This document shows positions 17,550 through 26,101 of a stretch of DNA of 64,000 bases, piece after piece. Made by a program: the position numbers and the translations under genes. Origin of the DNA: Paraburkholderia sp. BCC1885. Lineage in GTDB: Bacteria > Pseudomonadota > Gammaproteobacteria > Burkholderiales > Burkholderiaceae. Position 1 is the first letter of the stretch; every line of letters starts with the position of its first letter. The notes under the pieces are model-generated. The model saw only the letters and a list, made by a program, of their open reading frames with translations, did not search any database and was not told where the DNA came from. The stretch is taken from assembly GCF_900996235.1 (NCBI RefSeq), contig NZ_CAAJGM010000208.1:186001-250000 (forward strand), given 5' to 3'.

Positions 17550-19688
17550 TCAGCCGCCCACACAGCTCCACAAAAACTCATACACCATCGCATCATGAAC
17601 GGCCTGCTCCAGTTCGTCGGAGCCGCCGCCGTGGCCGCCGTCGGTGTTCTCCCGATACCAGACGCGCTCCGCGCCCTGCGCCTGCATGCGCGCCACCATC
17701 TTGCGCGCGTGTCCGGGATGGACGCGGTCATCGCTCGTTGAAGTCGTGAACAGCACCGGCGGATACGTCACGCCGGCCCGCACCTGGTGATACGGCGAGT
17801 AAGCGGCGAGCACGCGTGCCTCGCCGGGTTCGTCCGGATCGCCATACTCGTCGATCCACGACGCGCCCGCATGCAGCAGGTGATAGCGGCTCATGTCGAG
17901 CAGCGGCACTTCGCACACTACGGCGCCGAACAGCTCGGGCCGCTGCACCATGCACGCCGCCACCAGCAGGCCGCCATTGCTGCCGCCCTTGATACCTAGC
18001 TGCGCGGCGGTAGTCATGCCATCGTCGATCAGCGCCTGCGCCACCGCGATGAAATCGTCGAAGGAGCGCTGGCGGTTTTCGCCCTGGGCCGCGAGATGCC
18101 ACTCGGTGCCGAACTCTCCACCGCCGCGGATATGCGCGACCACGAACATACTGCCCTGCGCGAGCCAGCCGATGCCCGGCCCGGTCAGATAGCTCGGCGT
18201 GAGCGGAATCGCGAAACCGCCATAGCCGGTCAGAAGACACGGGCGCGCGCCGCTCGCCCGTTCCGCTTGCGACGATGCCTCGAGCAACGTGCACGGGCCG
18301 ATCACCGTGTACGGCACGCGCGTGCCATCGGCGGAGCGCGCGTGGCTGCGCTTCACCGCGTAAGGCGTCGCGTCGAACTGGGTCGGCCAGCGATCGAGCA
18401 ATTCCCACTCCGTGAGCGGCTCCTTCGCCAGATCGGCGAGCCAGTATTCGGGGGGCTGCAGATAATCGTCGACGTCGACAAACACCTCGTCGTTGAGCGT
18501 CGGCTCGATGGGCGACACATCGACCTGCGAAGTCGCACGCGCCGGAAACTCGCGCGACGACCACTGCCAGCCGCCCGCATCGGAAACAGAAGCAGAGGCA
18601 GCATCGGCGCGGCGCGCTTGCCACAGCACCGTCTTGCTCTGCACGTCATCCAGATACGAGACGATCAGATGGTTGCGCGTGTGGGTCCAATCGCATGCGG
18701 AGGTCTGCGCATTCGGCGTGAAGAGCGCGACAAAACGCCGGTCCCCCGCGAAAAAGGCCTGCTCGCGAATCGCCAGCAGCGCGCCGCCCGGATAGCGCGC
18801 GTCGCCGCATGCCCAGTCGAGACGCGGCTCGAACATCAGCCAGCCTTCCCAGCCGCTCACCGCGACATGCTCGGGCACGTCATAGCGCTGCCACGCGCCG
18901 GCGGCATCCAGGTAGAACGTTTCGGAATCGAAAAAGTCGACACTGCGCACGACCGTATGGCGCAGATCGATCGGATCGTAGTTCGCATCGACGCTGATGT
19001 CGTCGAACTCGCCGCGAAACACCACCGGCGCTGCGGTCAACGCCGTGCCGCGCGTCCAGCGTCGCACTTCACGCGGATAACCCGAGCGCGTCAGCGTCTT
19101 GCCGCCCTTGTCCCAGCCGGCATACACCGTGTCGCGGTCGATCCATGAGATCGTGTGCTTGCCGGCTTTGGGGATGGCAAAGCCCGCATCGACGAAACGC
19201 AGGGCGTCGATATCGAACTCCCGCACCACCACCGCATCCGAGCCGCCCGGCGAGAGCGTGACGAGCGCGCGGTCGCCGTCGGGATAGAGGATGTCGAGTT
19301 CGACGCAGACCCACGGCGTGCCCTCCGCCGCGCCGAGCGCATCGAAGTCGAGCAGGTTCTGCCAGGCCGGCGTGCCGTTGCGCCAGCTCGCCCACGACGT
19401 GCGGCGCCAGATGCCTTTGGGATTGTGCTCGTCCTGCCACAGGTCGTAAGCCCAGTCTTGCCAGCGGTCCGGAATCACCGGCCGCTCGCGCGGCAGATAA
19501 GCGGCGGCGAGTTTTTGCGTGAGCGACTCGCAGCGCGCTCCACTCGAAAATGCAGCGCGCGTGCGGGCGTTCTGCTGCTCGACCCAGGCCATCGCGGCCG
19601 GGTCGTCGAGCGACTCGAGCGACAGGAAAGGATCGGGAGATTGCGGCCAGAGCGGCCCGGAAAACGAACTCGAAGCGGAAGCTGGCAT
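17550..19688 (-). CDS. S9 prolyl oligopeptidase-family serine peptidase
   Basis: Cytosolic serine peptidase of 712 residues, normal for prolyl oligopeptidases, with an N-terminal beta-propeller-type region and a C-terminal alpha/beta hydrolase domain. The nucleophile is Ser570 in KGGSNGGLLV, the acid lies in SDDRVHPGH and the histidine in NTDGGHGGG, giving the S9 order Ser-Asp-His. There is no signal peptide. The ATG lies only 4 nt after a 20-bp perfect inverted repeat, and no Shine-Dalgarno is visible outside that stem, so translation is probably structure-controlled. It follows ntrC on the same strand after 98 bp. Confidence 0.92.
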   Translation of the reverse strand: MPASASSSFSGPLWPQSPDPFLSLESLDDPAAMAWVEQQNARTRAAFSSGARCESLTQKLAAAYLPRERPVIPDRWQDWAYDLWQDEHNPKGIWRRTSWASWRNGTPAWQNLLDFDALGAAEGTPWVCVELDILYPDGDRALVTLSPGGSDAVVVREFDIDALRFVDAGFAIPKAGKHTISWIDRDTVYAGWDKGGKTLTRSGYPREVRRWTRGTALTAAPVVFRGEFDDISVDANYDPIDLRHTVVRSVDFFDSETFYLDAAGAWQRYDVPEHVAVSGWEGWLMFEPRLDWACGDARYPGGALLAIREQAFFAGDRRFVALFTPNAQTSACDWTHTRNHLIVSYLDDVQSKTVLWQARRADAASASVSDAGGWQWSSREFPARATSQVDVSPIEPTLNDEVFVDVDDYLQPPEYWLADLAKEPLTEWELLDRWPTQFDATPYAVKRSHARSADGTRVPYTVIGPCTLLEASSQAERASGARPCLLTGYGGFAIPLTPSYLTGPGIGWLAQGSMFVVAHIRGGGEFGTEWHLAAQGENRQRSFDDFIAVAQALIDDGMTTAAQLGIKGGSNGGLLVAACMVQRPELFGAVVCEVPLLDMSRYHLLHAGASWIDEYGDPDEPGEARVLAAYSPYHQVRAGVTYPPVLFTTSTSDDRVHPGHARKMVARMQAQGAERVWYRENTDGGHGGGSDELEQAVHDAMVYEFLWSCVGG

Positions 19689-19692
19689 GGTA

Positions 19693-19741
19693 GGCGTCGT
19701 AACTGAACAAGGTCGATTATGCCTTGTTCAGTTACGACGCC
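19693..19741. repeat. Perfect 20-bp inverted repeat between ntrC and the S9 peptidase gene
   Basis: The arm at 19693-19712 (starting GGCGTCGTAACT) is an exact reverse complement of 19722-19741, with a 9-nt loop. No T tract follows on either strand. The right-hand end on the minus strand abuts the peptidase start codon. It could terminate ntrBC transcription, occlude the peptidase ribosome site, or be a protein-binding palindrome. Confidence 0.9.
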
Positions 19742-19786
19742 CGCAAAGCGCCGATGACGCGCATCGTGCCTTCGTTCAAAACTCCT

Positions 19787-21301
19787 TCAGGGCTCGAGAT
19801 TGAGTTCCTGAATCTTGCGCGTGATCGTGTTGCGGCCAATGCCCAGCCGCTCGGCGGCTTCGACCTTGCGCCCGCGCGTGAAATCGAGCGCCTCGCGAAT
19901 CACCGCGGCTTCGAAACGCCGCGCGAGTTCGTCCATTACGTCAGCCGAGTTCTCGCGCAGCATGCGTGCGACCTCGGTGCGCAGCCCGTTTTCCCAGGCG
20001 CTGACAGCGCCCGCGACGGGCATGCCCGGCATCGCCGGCGCATGCGAGGCCAGCGCGGCGCCGTTCGCCGCGCCCTGCCCCGCCGCGCCGCCGGCCGTAT
20101 CGACCGTCAACACGCCGCTGGCGGAAATGTCGGCGAGGCCTGCCTGCGCCGGCATCAGATCGGGCGGCAAATCCTTGATCTCGATGGTCTGCGCCGGCGC
20201 CATCACGGTCAGCCAGTTGGCGAGATTCTCCAGTTGCCGCACGTTGCCCTGAAACGGCAGCGAGGCGAGATACGTCAGCGCCTCTTCGGACACGCGCTTC
20301 GGTTCGACGCCGAGATCGCGCGCGCTCTTTTGCAGGAAGTGCCGCGTGAGCAACGGAATGTCCTCGCTGCGCTCGCGCAAGGCCGGCAGACGCAACCGGA
20401 TCACGTTGAGGCGGTGATACAGGTCCTCGCGGAACAGACCCTGACGCACACGCGATTCGAGATTCTGGTGAGTCGCGGCAATCACCCGCACATTGGCGCG
20501 CAAGGGATTGTGCCCACCGACCCGATAGAACTGCCCATCCGACAGAACACGCAGCAAACGCGTCTGCAGATCGAACGGCATATCGCCGATTTCGTCGAGA
20601 AACAGCGTGCCGTTTTCGGCCTGCTCGAAGCGCCCCTGACGCATCGCCTGAGCACCGGTGAAGGCGCCGCGTTCGTGGCCGAATAGTTCGGACTCCAGCA
20701 GATCTTTCGGAATCGCCGCGGTGTTCAGCGCGATGAACGGACCGTTCGCGCGTGGGCTATGTCGGTGCAAGGCGCGCGCCACCAGTTCCTTACCGGTGCC
20801 TGATTCGCCGGTAATGAGCACGGTTGCCGCGGAATGGGACAGGCGGCCGATGGCGCGAAACATGTCCTGCATCGCCGGCGCCTGGCCGAGCATTTCCGGT
20901 GCATCGGCGACGCGTTCGTCCCACGTCTGCTCGCCGCGCATGCTTTCGTCGACGGCGCGGCGAATCAGTTCGACGGCCTTGTCGACGTCGAACGGCTTGG
21001 CGAGATATTCGAAGGCGCCGCCCTGAAACGCGGCCACGGCGCTGTCGAGATCCGAGAACGCGGTCATGATGATGACCGGCAGGCCCGGCAGCTTGTCGCG
21101 CACCGTCTGCAGCAATTCGAGGCCTGAACCGCCGGGCATGCGGATGTCGGAGACCAGCACCTGCGGGCTGTCATGATCGAGCGCGGCTGCCGCGTCGCGC
21201 ACGTTCGCGAAGCTGCGCGTCGCGAAGTTTTCACGGGCGAGTGCCTTTTCGAGCACCCAGCGAATCGATTGATCGTCGTCTACTATCCAGATCGGCTTCA
21301 T
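19787..21301 (-). CDS. glnG: Nitrogen regulation response regulator NtrC (NRI)
   Basis: Sigma-54 enhancer-binding activator of nitrogen-limitation genes, 504 residues. The receiver domain has DDD at 8-10 and phosphoacceptor Asp52 in LVSDIRMPG. The central AAA+ domain contains Walker A GESGTGKELVARALH and the sigma-54 contact loop GAFTGA. The C-terminal Fis-type helix-turn-helix is GRKVEAAERLGIGRNTITRK. A Gly/Ala-rich linker of about 60 residues lies before the DNA-binding domain. It sits 45 bp downstream of ntrB, and NtrC-type sites lie upstream of glnA in the same block. Confidence 0.96.
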   Translation of the reverse strand: MKPIWIVDDDQSIRWVLEKALARENFATRSFANVRDAAAALDHDSPQVLVSDIRMPGGSGLELLQTVRDKLPGLPVIIMTAFSDLDSAVAAFQGGAFEYLAKPFDVDKAVELIRRAVDESMRGEQTWDERVADAPEMLGQAPAMQDMFRAIGRLSHSAATVLITGESGTGKELVARALHRHSPRANGPFIALNTAAIPKDLLESELFGHERGAFTGAQAMRQGRFEQAENGTLFLDEIGDMPFDLQTRLLRVLSDGQFYRVGGHNPLRANVRVIAATHQNLESRVRQGLFREDLYHRLNVIRLRLPALRERSEDIPLLTRHFLQKSARDLGVEPKRVSEEALTYLASLPFQGNVRQLENLANWLTVMAPAQTIEIKDLPPDLMPAQAGLADISASGVLTVDTAGGAAGQGAANGAALASHAPAMPGMPVAGAVSAWENGLRTEVARMLRENSADVMDELARRFEAAVIREALDFTRGRKVEAAERLGIGRNTITRKIQELNLEP

Positions 21302-21346
21302 ATGGTAGGTCAGAAGTCTTTAGGTGCGCTTGTGACGCATGTGGTA

Positions 21347-22489
21347 TTAGCAGTCGAGCGGCAGCAAAATCTGAAACTCGGTGTGGCCCGGACGGCTCTC
21401 CACTTCGATCAGCCCGTCGTGCTGCTGCACGAAAGTCTGCGCGAGCGTGAGACCCAGACCGCTGCCATCGTCGCGCCCCGAAACGAGCGGATAAAAAATA
21501 CGGTCGCGGATATCTTCTGGAATGCCGGGTCCGTTGTCGATGATATGCAAGTCCAATGCCAGCTTGCACAAACGTTTTGCAATGGTGATCTTGCGCGCCA
21601 CGCGCGTGCGCAATTCGATGCGCGCATCCCCTTGCGAGATCCGTTCGCGCAGCGCTTCCGCTGCATTACGGACAATATTGAGGACGGCCTGAATCAGCTG
21701 TTCCTTGTCGCCGCGCAGATCCGGCACGCTCACGTCGTAGTCGCGCTCGACGGTCAGGCCGCGCGGAAACTCCGCGAGGATCACGGCGCGCACGCGCTCG
21801 CACACCTCGTGAATATTCACGTCGCCGACGATATGCGGATGACGGTGCGGCTCCAGCAAGCGGTCCACCAGCGTCTGCAGGCGGTCCGATTCCTTGATGA
21901 TGACCTGGGTGTACTCGCGCAACTCGTCGCGCTCGCGCACACCCAGTTCGAACTCCAGCAATTGCGCCGCGCCGCGAATGCCGCCGAGCGGATTCTTGAT
22001 TTCGTGCGCGAGATTGCGGATCAGTTGCTTGTTGACCGCGGTCAGGTCGTTGATGCGCTCTTCGCGGTCGGTGCGCATATGGCGTTCGTTTTCGAACAAC
22101 TCCAGCAGCACATAGTCCGGCGCGCCTTCCAGATAACCGACGATCGCGTGCACATGCAGCGGCTCGTGGCCCTGACGTTCCAGCACCGCGTCGAGGTGAG
22201 TCGCGTGAAAACGCTGTTCGGCAATGGACGCGATGGTCGCGACCAGTTCGTCCGAATTCGCGAAGATTTCGGGCCACGCCATGTGCGTGAGTTGCCGGCG
22301 CGACAGATCGAGCATCGCTTCAGCCGAGGGGTTCGCAAACACGACGCGCAGCGTGCGCTTGTCGAGCACGAGCACGACCGTCGGCAAAGCCTCGAACCCC
22401 GTCAGCAAGCCGGAATCGACCAGCTGTGCGTTTTCCGACAGCGGCTCGGCATGCCCTTTTCTAGCTTTGATCAAATTCTTCAGAACCAT
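21347..22489 (-). CDS. glnL: Nitrogen regulation sensor kinase NtrB (NRII)
   Basis: Cytosolic kinase/phosphatase for NtrC, controlled by PII. Of its 380 residues an N-terminal PAS domain covers about 25-130 (LPTVVLVLDKRTLRVVFANP), the phosphorylated His is in NLAHEIKNPLGGIRG, and the ATPase domain has DNGPGIPE and GSGLGLTLAQ. The start at 22489 is preferred because a longer frame to 22630 would include the glnA terminator, but the ribosome site is weak. It lies between glnA and ntrC, the classical glnALG order. Confidence 0.94.
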   Translation of the reverse strand: MVLKNLIKARKGHAEPLSENAQLVDSGLLTGFEALPTVVLVLDKRTLRVVFANPSAEAMLDLSRRQLTHMAWPEIFANSDELVATIASIAEQRFHATHLDAVLERQGHEPLHVHAIVGYLEGAPDYVLLELFENERHMRTDREERINDLTAVNKQLIRNLAHEIKNPLGGIRGAAQLLEFELGVRERDELREYTQVIIKESDRLQTLVDRLLEPHRHPHIVGDVNIHEVCERVRAVILAEFPRGLTVERDYDVSVPDLRGDKEQLIQAVLNIVRNAAEALRERISQGDARIELRTRVARKITIAKRLCKLALDLHIIDNGPGIPEDIRDRIFYPLVSGRDDGSGLGLTLAQTFVQQHDGLIEVESRPGHTEFQILLPLDC

Positions 22490-22586
22490 CTTGCAGTCTG
22501 GCCGATGAGAGATGGTGGTAAGGCAGACCGCCTGCGCGTCATGAACAGCTTCGCAAACGGCATCGCAAACGTTGGCACTGCTCCAA

Positions 22587-22615
22587 CAAAAAAGGGACGG
22601 CGCCGCCGTCCCTTT
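22587..22615 (-). terminator. Rho-independent terminator after glnA
   Basis: On the minus strand AAGGGACGGC pairs with GCCGTCCCTT and is followed by a T run. It sits 75 bp past the glnA stop and 98 bp before ntrB, so it separates or attenuates glnA from ntrBC. Confidence 0.9.
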
Positions 22616-22689
22616 GTGACCCGCATTCAATCAGTCACGAGCGTCGGGCGTCGCGCCTCGCCACTCGCGCGACGAAGCGCCATCGCCGT

Positions 22690-24105
22690 TTACAGCGAGT
22701 AGTACAGTTCGAACTCGACCGGGTGCGTGGTCATGCGCACACGTTGCAGTTCGGCTTCCTTCAGGCCCAGGTATGCGTCGATCATCGCATCCGTGAACAC
22801 GCCACCGCGCGTCAGGAACTCGCGGTCGCTGTTGAGCGCTTCGAGCGCCTGGTCGAGGCCGGCACACACGGTCGGGATCTTTGCATCCTCTTCCGGCGGC
22901 AGGTCGTACAGGTTCTTGTCAGCGGCTTCGCCCGGGTGGATCTTGTTCTGCACGCCGTCGAGACCTGCCATCATCAGTGCCGAGAAGCACAGGTACGGAT
23001 TCGCCATCGGATCCGGAAAGCGCGTTTCGATACGGCGGCCCTTCGGATTGCTCACGTGCGGAATGCGGATCGAAGCCGAACGGTTGCGTGCCGAGTAAGC
23101 CAGCTTGACCGGTGCTTCGAAGTGCGGCACGAGACGCTTGTACGAGTTCGTCGTCGGGTTCGTGATGGCGTTCAGCGCGCGAGCGTGCTTGATGATGCCG
23201 CCAATGTAGAACAGCGCGAATTCCGACAGACCGGCGTAGCCATTGCCTGCGAACAGGTTCTGGCCGTCTTTCCAGATCGACTGGTGAACGTGCATGCCCG
23301 AACCGTTGTCGCCGACCACCGGCTTCGGCATGAAGGTCGCCGTCTTGCCGTAGGTGTGCGCGACGTTGTGGACGATGTACTTCAGTTGCTGCGTCCAGTC
23401 GGCGCGTTGCACCAGCGTCGAGAACTTGGTGCCGATTTCGTTCTGGCCCTGGCCTGCGACTTCGTGGTGATGCACTTCAACCGGAATGCCGATCTGTTCG
23501 AGCAGCAGACACATTTCCGAACGGATGTCCTGGAACGAGTCGACCGGCGCGACCGGGAAGTAGCCGCCCTTGATGCCCGGACGATGGCCGGTGTTGCCGC
23601 CTTCGAATTCCTTGCCTGCCGACCACGGTGCTTCTTCCGAGCCGATCTTCACGAAGCAGCCCGACATGTCCGTGTTCCACTGGACCGAGTCGAAAATGAA
23701 GAATTCGGGTTCCGGACCGAAGTAAGCGGTGTCGCCGAGGCCCGTGCTCTTCAGATAGGCTTCCGCGCGCTTTGCCAGCGAACGCGGGTCGCGCTCGTAG
23801 CCCTTGCCGTCGGCCGGTTCGACCACGTCGCAAGTCAGCACGAGGGTCGACTCTTCATAGAACGGGTCGATGAAGGCCGTGTCGGCGTCCGGCACGAGCA
23901 GCATGTCCGACGCTTCGATGCCCTTCCAGCCGGCAATCGATGAACCGTCAAACGCATGGCCGCTCTCGAACTTGTCTTCGTCGAATGCCGACACCGGCAC
24001 CGAAACGTGTTGCTCTTTGCCGCGCGTGTCGGTGAAACGGAAGTCGACAAACTTGACGTCCTCGTCCTTGACGATTTGCATGACGTCGGCCACGGATTTA
24101 CTCAT
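22690..24105 (-). CDS. glnA: Glutamine synthetase type I
   Basis: Dodecameric enzyme making glutamine from glutamate, ammonia and ATP; the main ammonium-assimilation step. It has 471 residues, as expected for GS I-beta. Recognisable blocks: FDGSSIAGWKGI, EPEFFIFD (metal-binding Glu), EVAGQGQNEIG, NGSGMHVHQS (active-site His) and RRIETRFPDP. The adenylylation site Tyr400 in KNLYDLPPEE is intact, so GlnE control is expected. GGAGATAGG precedes the ATG. A sigma-54 promoter and NtrC-type sites lie upstream. Confidence 0.98.
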   Translation of the reverse strand: MSKSVADVMQIVKDEDVKFVDFRFTDTRGKEQHVSVPVSAFDEDKFESGHAFDGSSIAGWKGIEASDMLLVPDADTAFIDPFYEESTLVLTCDVVEPADGKGYERDPRSLAKRAEAYLKSTGLGDTAYFGPEPEFFIFDSVQWNTDMSGCFVKIGSEEAPWSAGKEFEGGNTGHRPGIKGGYFPVAPVDSFQDIRSEMCLLLEQIGIPVEVHHHEVAGQGQNEIGTKFSTLVQRADWTQQLKYIVHNVAHTYGKTATFMPKPVVGDNGSGMHVHQSIWKDGQNLFAGNGYAGLSEFALFYIGGIIKHARALNAITNPTTNSYKRLVPHFEAPVKLAYSARNRSASIRIPHVSNPKGRRIETRFPDPMANPYLCFSALMMAGLDGVQNKIHPGEAADKNLYDLPPEEDAKIPTVCAGLDQALEALNSDREFLTRGGVFTDAMIDAYLGLKEAELQRVRMTTHPVEFELYYSL

Positions 24106-24271
24106 AACCTATCTCCTGATTAACGAATTCGGCGGATTGAGCCGCCGCCCAAATCTAGCTGACCCGTCCCGGCACGTCTAGCTCGCATTTCCGCAAACCT
24201 TGGTGAAGTCTCGTCGGGAATCCCGAAGCAGACGCCAGAATGCCGGTGATCGAATCGATCGGCACCAAATA

Positions 24272-24287
24272 AGCAGCTTCTGTGCCA
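24272..24287 (-). promoter_or_regulatory. Sigma-54 promoter of glnA
   Basis: On the minus strand TGGCAC (24282-24287) and CTGC (24273-24276) give the GG-N10-GC spacing of -24/-12 promoters, differing from the TGGCACG-N4-TTGC consensus at two positions. The start would be near 24261, leaving a leader of about 155 nt before glnA. Confidence 0.8.
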
Positions 24288-24291
24288 TGTA

Positions 24292-24308
24292 TGCGCCAAC
24301 CCGGCGCA
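24292..24308. promoter_or_regulatory. Proximal NtrC-like palindrome
   Basis: TGCGCC-N5-GGCGCA, a perfect palindrome with the 17-bp NtrC spacing, centred about 39 bp upstream of the predicted start and directly next to the -24 box. It could be a low-affinity site. Confidence 0.45.
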
Positions 24309-24386
24309 AAGGCTTATCGCCACGCGCGTTTGCGGGGAATCGCCGCACCCCGGACGGCGTGAACGGACCCCGTTTGTCGTCGCCGA

Positions 24387-24403
24387 CGCACCATAATGGG
24401 GCG
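24387..24403. promoter_or_regulatory. NtrC binding site (about -134)
   Basis: CGCACCATAATGGGGCG matches the NtrC consensus TGCACCA-N3-TGGTGCA at 14 of 17 positions. It is centred 70 bp from the next upstream site, close to a whole number of helical turns. Confidence 0.65.
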
Positions 24404-24456
24404 ATCGCGAAATGCTCAGTTGGCCGAATCCCCGTATTGGGGCAGACGGTTCATTT

Positions 24457-24473
24457 TGCACTATTTTGGCGCA
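24457..24473. promoter_or_regulatory. NtrC binding site (about -204)
   Basis: TGCACTATTTTGGCGCA is a 17-bp imperfect palindrome with NtrC half-sites TGCACT and TGCGCC. It is also about 100 bp upstream of the divergent rhodanese gene. Confidence 0.65.
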
Positions 24474-24575
24474 TTCCGGCCTTGGCTGCTCAACCTGGCG
24501 CACGACCGCGGCGCGGCACGCGCGACGAGCCCGCCGCGCTAAAATGCTCATTTGGTCCCCAGGAGATTTGCTGTC

Positions 24576-25040
24576 ATGAGCACGCTCGAACAGTTGTATG
24601 CCCAGGCCGAAAAGCGCCGCCTCGACAACCAGTTGCCCTACGCGGGCGCGCTGTCGCCCGCCGAGGCTTTCGAGCTTCTGCAACTGGACCCGGCTACCCG
24701 TCTCGTCGACGTGCGCACGCGCGCGGAACTGGATTGGGTCGGCCGGCCGGTGATCGGCGACGGCCAATATGCCCATGTCGAGTGGACCCGTTATCCGGGC
24801 GCGGTACCGAACCAGGAATTCATCCAGCAATTGAGCCAGGCCGCCGGCGCCGATACGCCGGTGCTGTTTCTGTGCCGCAGCGCCGCGCGCTCCAAGCTCG
24901 CCGCCGTGGCCGCGGCGCAGGCCGGTTTCACGAAGGCGTTCGATCTGCTGGAGGGCTTTGAAGGCGACAAGGACGGCCAGGGGCATCGGAAGACAGTCTC
25001 GGGCTGGTGTTTTCGCGGGTTGCCGTGGATCGGGGCTTAA
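24576..25040 (+). CDS. Rhodanese-like domain protein
   Basis: Single-domain rhodanese of 154 residues, likely a cytosolic sulfurtransferase or persulfide carrier. The N-terminal part has the rhodanese strand RLVDVRTRAELDWVGRP and the active-site loop CRSAARS provides the catalytic Cys with basic neighbours, as in single-domain sulfurtransferases. The C-terminus GFEGDKDGQGHRKTVSGW is typical of the conserved proteobacterial form with a longer tail. AGGAG is 10 nt before the ATG. It is divergent from glnA and shares its upstream region. Confidence 0.88.
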   Translation: MSTLEQLYAQAEKRRLDNQLPYAGALSPAEAFELLQLDPATRLVDVRTRAELDWVGRPVIGDGQYAHVEWTRYPGAVPNQEFIQQLSQAAGADTPVLFLCRSAARSKLAAVAAAQAGFTKAFDLLEGFEGDKDGQGHRKTVSGWCFRGLPWIGA

Positions 25041-25236
25041 GTCCGTCTGCTCCGAAGAAGATCGCTTCAGGGCGCGGCCCGGTAAGCGTCGTGCTGCGTC
25101 AGGGTGGCTGACGCATGCTTTCCTGAACAGACCGCGCCGGCGACACATTGACTGCATCGTCGGCGCGCGATGTGACATGGCGATGTCGCCACCTCGGCGC
25201 CGCGTTAGCGCCACCTGAGCGCCGTCAAAGCCTGCT

Positions 25237-26082
25237 TCAGCTGCGCGCCTTACCCGCCACGGCAGCAGCGGCAGCCGCTTCCGGCTCGACGATGTCGCCG
25301 CCCAGCAGATGCACGCCCTCGCGCAGCTTCACGAACGCGGCGGCCACGGCTTCGGGTTCACCCTTCACGCCCAGGTCGATGTGACGCCGCGCATAAATGC
25401 CGCCGCGCTCCGCGTCGCCGACGCTCGGCAAACTGAATACGCGCACGCTGGGGAAATCATGCTCGATCTTTTCCATCAGCGGCGTCAGCGTCGATTCCGG
25501 CAGCTCGAACACCAGCAGGGACTTTTCCGCGTGCGGCATGGCGTGATGCAGATGCGCGTATTTCGTGTCCAGCACCCATTCGATCATAGGCCACGCCATC
25601 ACTGGAAAGCCCGGCACGAAATGATGGTCGCCCACCGAAAAGCCCGGAATCTTGTTGTAGCCGTTCGGAATGACGGACGCGCCCTGCGGATACGTTCCCA
25701 TGTTGAGACGGTGCAGGTTATCCGGTGAATTGAAATCCACCGGGTTCGGGGAATTGACTGGATGCGTCTCGCGAATCCGCTCGCGGATCAGATCCGCCGC
25801 CTCGGGATGCAAGGCGAGTGGCACGCCGAGCGCGGCGGCGGCGCACTGGCGCGTGTGATCGTCCGGCGTCGCGCCGATGCCGCCCGTCGAGAACACGATG
25901 TCGCCCGAGGCAAAGGTGCGGCGCAAGGTGGCCGTAATGCGCTCCGGTTCGTCGCCGATGTACTCGGCCCAGCCAAGCGACAGACCGCGCGCGGTCAAAA
26001 GTTCGATGACCTTCGGCAGGTGCTTGTCGACACGTCTGCCCGAGAGGATTTCGTCGCCGATGATGATGACGCCAAATGCCAT
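25237..26082 (-). CDS. CinA N-terminal / molybdopterin-binding (MoCF) domain protein
   Basis: A 281-residue protein with the MoCF_biosynth fold at the N-terminus: VIIIGDEILSGRRVD and STGGIGATPDDHT are the signature motifs shared by MoaB/MogA and the N-terminal domain of CinA. No C-terminal nicotinamide-deamidase domain is present. The function of stand-alone versions is uncertain; nucleotide or pyrophosphate hydrolysis is plausible by analogy with CinA. The tail is alanine-rich. Start 26082 is supported by GAGG upstream. It lies 19 bp after the EI24-family gene and is probably co-transcribed. Confidence 0.85.
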   Translation of the reverse strand: MAFGVIIIGDEILSGRRVDKHLPKVIELLTARGLSLGWAEYIGDEPERITATLRRTFASGDIVFSTGGIGATPDDHTRQCAAAALGVPLALHPEAADLIRERIRETHPVNSPNPVDFNSPDNLHRLNMGTYPQGASVIPNGYNKIPGFSVGDHHFVPGFPVMAWPMIEWVLDTKYAHLHHAMPHAEKSLLVFELPESTLTPLMEKIEHDFPSVRVFSLPSVGDAERGGIYARRHIDLGVKGEPEAVAAAFVKLREGVHLLGGDIVEPEAAAAAAVAGKARS

Positions 26083-26101
26083 TGCGGCCTCGCAGATAAA
26101 T

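Noticed and set aside
22723..23943. 406-codon open frame antisense to glnA
   Set aside because: Shadow frame of glutamine synthetase without initiation signals.
24120..25214. 364-codon minus-strand frame over the glnA promoter and rhodanese gene
   Set aside because: It overlaps the regulatory sites and is antisense to a gene with rhodanese motifs; no family resemblance.
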